A DNA stretch of 17,269 nt from Bacillota bacterium (GTDB lineage: Bacteria; Bacillota; Clostridia; Christensenellales; Aristaeellaceae), in the NCBI GenBank assembly GCA_023409955.1, contig JAEYQQ010000166.1, positions 1-17,269 on the forward strand, given 5' to 3'. The notes under the pieces were generated by a model that saw only the letters and a program-made list of their open reading frames with translations, searched no databases and was not told where the DNA came from. Made by a program: the position numbers and the translations under genes. This document shows positions 14,507-17,269 of the stretch, in pieces. Numbering within the stretch: the first letter of the stretch is position 1; each line of letters begins with the position of its first letter.

Positions 14507-15451
14507 ATGGCACAATACCTGGGAAAGCGGCTTCTGCGTTCCCTACTTACCCTACTTTTGATACTTACAATTACATTCATCCTTGTAAGAATGATGCCGA
14601 TAGAAGGCTATTTTTCAAATTATGATAAGATGTCTCAAGATCAAATTGCCAATGGATTAAAGCAGCTGGGCCTTGATCAGCCCCTGCATGTTCAGCTTTA
14701 TAACTTTTTCAAGAATCTGATCACCCACTTTGACCTTGGCATATCTAAGGTCTATCGCAACAACGTTCCTGTTGCCGAGATTCTGGCACCCAAAATTCCT
14801 ATATCCATTCAGCTGGGCGGTTTATCCATCCTGTTTTCCATGTTGGTAGGTCTTCCTATGGGCGCTTTAATGGCTAAGTATAAAGGCAAACTATTTGACC
14901 ATATAGGAACAGGCTTTATTGTGCTGATTCAAGCGGTTCCTGCAGCAGTATACTATTTGTTTATACAGCTGTATGGCACTGAACTTTTCCATATAAAATT
15001 GTTATTTGATCCAGATAAAGCAATTTCTTGGGTTCTACCCGTCTTCTCCATGTCCCTTGGAAACATCGCCTATTACGCCATGTGGCTACGCCGCTATATG
15101 GTGGATGAAAGCCGTAAGGATTATGTTATGCTAGCCAAGATCAAAGGCGTACCCAGCAACAAGATCATGTTCCGTCACATTTTCCGCAACGCCTTTGTAC
15201 CCATGGCACAATACCTGCCTACCTCTTTCTTGAATACGGTCATCGGCTCTATTTATATTGAATCCCTATATTCTATCCCTGGCATGGGCGGCCTTTTGGT
15301 AAATGTTATCAAAAAGCAGGATAATTCCATGGTCCAGGGAATCGTACTTTTATATGCTTGTGTCGGAATTATCGGTTTGATACTGGGTGATATACTCATG
15401 GTCATGCTGGATCCCCGGATCAGCTTTGCCAAGAAGGGGGGCAGTCGCTGA
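14507..15451 (+). CDS. oppB: Oligopeptide ABC transporter, permease (OppB/DppB type)
   Basis: An inner-membrane permease of 314 residues that forms half of the peptide channel. TM1 is at about 9-30 (LLRSLLTLLLILTITFILV), followed by an extracytoplasmic loop with LGLDQPLHVQLYNFF and DLGIS, typical of OppB. Further membrane segments fall near 101-122, 133-157, 175-193, 236-255 and 277-300. The cytoplasmic EAA loop that contacts the ATPases is at 206-233 (DYVMLAKIKGVPSNK, FRHIFRNAFVP), and IESLYSIPGMGGLLV (251-265) is a family hallmark. The frame is open from an ATG at 14498, but AAGGGG directly abuts that codon and sits nine bases before the ATG at 14507, which gives MAQYLGKRLLR. The stop overlaps the next start by one base (TGATG). 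Confidence 0.93.
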   Translation: MAQYLGKRLLRSLLTLLLILTITFILVRMMPIEGYFSNYDKMSQDQIANGLKQLGLDQPLHVQLYNFFKNLITHFDLGISKVYRNNVPVAEILAPKIPISIQLGGLSILFSMLVGLPMGALMAKYKGKLFDHIGTGFIVLIQAVPAAVYYLFIQLYGTELFHIKLLFDPDKAISWVLPVFSMSLGNIAYYAMWLRRYMVDESRKDYVMLAKIKGVPSNKIMFRHIFRNAFVPMAQYLPTSFLNTVIGSIYIESLYSIPGMGGLLVNVIKKQDNSMVQGIVLLYACVGIIGLILGDILMVMLDPRISFAKKGGSR

Positions 15452-16455
15452 TGTCTATCGTGAAAAACCCAAAGATCACTGTGCTTGAGGAGAATATCAG
15501 CCAACACCTGTCCACTAACCTGACTGATGATGAACTTTTTTCTTTTGCTGAATTTAACCAAGAAGAAACTGAGCGTACCGGCATCAGCCAATATTCCTAC
15601 TGGCGGTCCACCTTTCAGGCCTTTTACAAAAACAAGGTTGCCATGGGCCTATTGCTGGTAGTGGGTATCATTCTGCTTTTTACATTTATTCAACCCATAC
15701 TTCCCGGACAGCACGATCCCTTTTTGGTAAACAATAACCCTGAGACAAAGCTCCCCTTTAAGAACCAGCAACCCAGCAGCACCTTTTGGCTTGGCACCAA
15801 TGCCATCGGTCAAGACCTCTGGGCCAGGCTGTGGGCCGGTACCCGAACTTCGCTTTTTATCGGCATTAGCGTAGCCATCATAGAAGCGCTGCTTGGCATT
15901 ATCATGGGGGTTCTGTGGGGCTACCTTCGCAAGCTTGATTTTGTATTCACCGAAATCTATAACGTGCTTGACAATATCCCCACCACCATTGTTTTGATTT
16001 TGATGTCGCTGATCATGCGGCCGGGGATCTCTACCATCATCCTGGCCTTGTCCATCACTGGCTGGATCGGCATGGCACGCTTTGTGCGCAACCAGATACT
16101 GATCATCAGGGATCGTGACTACAACGTTGTATCACGCTGTCTTGGCACCAGCACACCAAGGATTATTTTGCGAAATCTTCTGCCCTATTTGGTATCAGTA
16201 ATTATGCTGCGCGTTGCCCTGTCCATACCGGGCGCCATCGGCAGTGAAGTTTTCATTACCTACATAGGCCTTGGCGTACCTGCCACTGTACCCAGCCTGG
16301 GTAATTTGATCAATGTGGGCCGCAGTTTGATGATGAGCCCCAACCTTCGGTACCAACTTATCTACCCCACCATCATACTCTCCATCGTCACCATCTCCTT
16401 TTATGTCATCGGAAATGCATTTTCCGATGCCGCTGACCCTAAAAACCATCTGTAA
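15451..16455 (+). CDS. oppC: Oligopeptide ABC transporter, permease (OppC/DppC type)
   Basis: The second permease of the importer, 334 residues. A hydrophilic N-terminal tail of about 48 residues precedes the OppC_N segment SYWRSTFQAFYKNKVAMG and TM1 at about 64-82. The family signature around FWLGTNAIGQDLWARLW (112-128) and AGTRTSLFIG (129-138) follows, then membrane segments near 139-159, 175-190, 194-208, 245-262 and 303-322. The EAA loop is at about 222-245 (DYNVVSRCLGTSTPR, LRNLLP), and FITYIGLGVPATVPSLGNL (268-286) is typical. The N-terminal tail is longer and more acidic (DDELFSFAEFNQEE) than in many OppC proteins. AAGGGGGG nine bases before the ATG and a one-base overlap with oppB point to coupled translation. 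Confidence 0.93.
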   Translation: MSIVKNPKITVLEENISQHLSTNLTDDELFSFAEFNQEETERTGISQYSYWRSTFQAFYKNKVAMGLLLVVGIILLFTFIQPILPGQHDPFLVNNNPETKLPFKNQQPSSTFWLGTNAIGQDLWARLWAGTRTSLFIGISVAIIEALLGIIMGVLWGYLRKLDFVFTEIYNVLDNIPTTIVLILMSLIMRPGISTIILALSITGWIGMARFVRNQILIIRDRDYNVVSRCLGTSTPRIILRNLLPYLVSVIMLRVALSIPGAIGSEVFITYIGLGVPATVPSLGNLINVGRSLMMSPNLRYQLIYPTIILSIVTISFYVIGNAFSDAADPKNHL

Positions 16456-16473
16456 TGAAAGGAGGAGCAAGCT

Positions 16474-17269
16474 ATGGAAATCACAAAGCCCATTCTTTCC
16501 GTCCGTGATCTGAACATCAAGTTCAGCCTTCGGGGCCGAATCCTCCATGCAATCCGAAGTGTTACCCTGGATGTTATGGAAGGTGAAAGCCTTGCCATTG
16601 TCGGGGAATCCGGCAGCGGAAAATCAGTGCTTACCAAAAACTTTATTGGCCTTCTGGATCCAAACGGCAAGATCAGCGGCGGCAGCATTCGCTATTATGG
16701 CATGGAAATGCCAGCAGGCAATTCAGCTCCCTTGTTTGCTGACGATGGAGATGGACGCATGTATGCCGAGCTTGTCCATTTCAAGAAAGAAAAGGACTGG
16801 CTAAAGGTTAGGGGCCGGGAAATCTGTATGATTCCTCAGGATCCCATGACTAGTTTGAATCCCTTAAAAAGCGTTGGAGCACAGATTTCTGAAGCATTGC
16901 AGCTGCATAGAAACCTTCGTGGTCCCGCTGCCAAGGAAGCTACCATACGCATCCTGCAGGATGTTCGTATCGATAATCCAGAGCGCAGGTATCATCAATT
17001 TCCCCACGAGTTCTCTGGCGGCATGCGCCAGCGCATTGTTATAGCCATTGCCATTGCATGCAGACCAAAGATTTTGATTTGCGATGAGCCAACAACCGCG
17101 TTGGATGTAACCATCCAAGCTCAAATATTGAACCTGCTTAAAGAGATCAAGGAAAAATACCGCCTGACGGTTATCTTCATTACCCATGACCTGGGTGTTG
17201 TTGCCAACATTGCTGACCGTGTTGCTGTGATGTACGGCGGCGATGTGGTAGAGCTCGGGCTTGTCAATG
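16474..17269 (+). CDS. oppD: Oligopeptide ABC transporter, ATP-binding protein (OppD/DppD type), partial
   Basis: The first ATPase of the importer; 265 codons are in the window and the gene runs off the right edge. Visible: Walker A GESGSGKS (44-51), Q-loop Q122 in MIPQDPMTSLNP, ABC signature FSGGMRQR (180-187), Walker B ILICDE with E205, D-loop ALD (209-211), and switch H238 in FITHDLGVV. These residues predict an active ATPase. Between strand YYGMEM and VRGREICMI, residues about 80-110 (PAGNSAPLFADDGDG, MYAELVHFKKEKDW) are some 20 longer than the usual OppD linker, an insertion. AAGGAGGAG precedes the ATG. It lies 18 bases after oppC in the same operon; an OppF-type partner would be expected just beyond the window. 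Confidence 0.94.
   Translation, partial: MEITKPILSVRDLNIKFSLRGRILHAIRSVTLDVMEGESLAIVGESGSGKSVLTKNFIGLLDPNGKISGGSIRYYGMEMPAGNSAPLFADDGDGRMYAELVHFKKEKDWLKVRGREICMIPQDPMTSLNPLKSVGAQISEALQLHRNLRGPAAKEATIRILQDVRIDNPERRYHQFPHEFSGGMRQRIVIAIAIACRPKILICDEPTTALDVTIQAQILNLLKEIKEKYRLTVIFITHDLGVVANIADRVAVMYGGDVVELGLVN

Noticed and set aside
1..17269. CRISPR array, tRNA genes, insertion sequences, phage or defence genes
   Set aside because: No regularly spaced direct repeats, no tRNA-like cloverleaf, no transposase or integrase and no inverted-repeat ends were seen in either strand.

Overview
The window looks like the chromosome of a Clostridia-type member of the Bacillota, probably an anaerobe. Pointers are the Asp23/YloU–FakA/YloV–RecG gene string, strong AGGAGG-type ribosome binding sites on nearly every gene, sigma-A style TTGACA/TATAAT promoters, a two-subunit [4Fe-4S] L-serine dehydratase, and a PerR-like regulator next to rubrerythrin. 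I cannot name the genus from the sequence. There are no tRNA or rRNA genes, no insertion sequence, no CRISPR array and no phage genes. Most of the window is conserved housekeeping DNA with an accessory peptide-use locus at the right end.

Layout. (1) 1-3055, minus strand: a promoter and structured leader, then yloU, fakA and the 5' part of recG, tightly packed. (2) 3206-6874, minus strand: the ribonucleotide reductase operon nrdA-nrdB, preceded by two helically phased matches to the NrdR box and followed by an 11-bp hairpin. (3) 6956-7564, minus strand: a HAD-superfamily hydrolase of the YihX type, with its own promoter. (4) 7669-9262, plus strand: sdaAB-sdaAA behind a near-consensus promoter. 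In Bacillus subtilis this pair sits between yloV and recG; here it stands apart on the other strand. (5) 9303-10429, minus strand: a perR-like gene followed by rubrerythrin, with an operator-like palindrome over the perR -10 region and a strong terminator shared with the convergent sdaAA. (6) 10468-17269: a DmpA/P1-family aminopeptidase (minus) divergent from a class-I glutamine amidotransferase-like C26 peptidase (plus), then an oligopeptide ABC importer: binding protein, two permeases and the first of its ATPases, which runs off the right edge.

How the parts relate. NrdAB makes deoxynucleotides, probably under NrdR control. SdaAB/AA degrades serine to pyruvate with an oxygen-labile cluster, and PerR/rubrerythrin next door is the peroxide defence expected in such a cell. 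The right-hand locus reads as a peptide import and hydrolysis module. Its two enzymes belong to families that cut peptide bonds ordinary aminopeptidases leave alone: DmpA cuts N-terminal D- or beta-residues and C26 cuts gamma-glutamyl bonds. Gamma-glutamyl or cell-wall-derived peptides are therefore possible substrates, but that is inference. Several start codons were placed by ribosome binding site rather than by longest reading frame: fakA, nrdB, rubrerythrin, perR, the C26 peptidase, the binding protein and the first permease.
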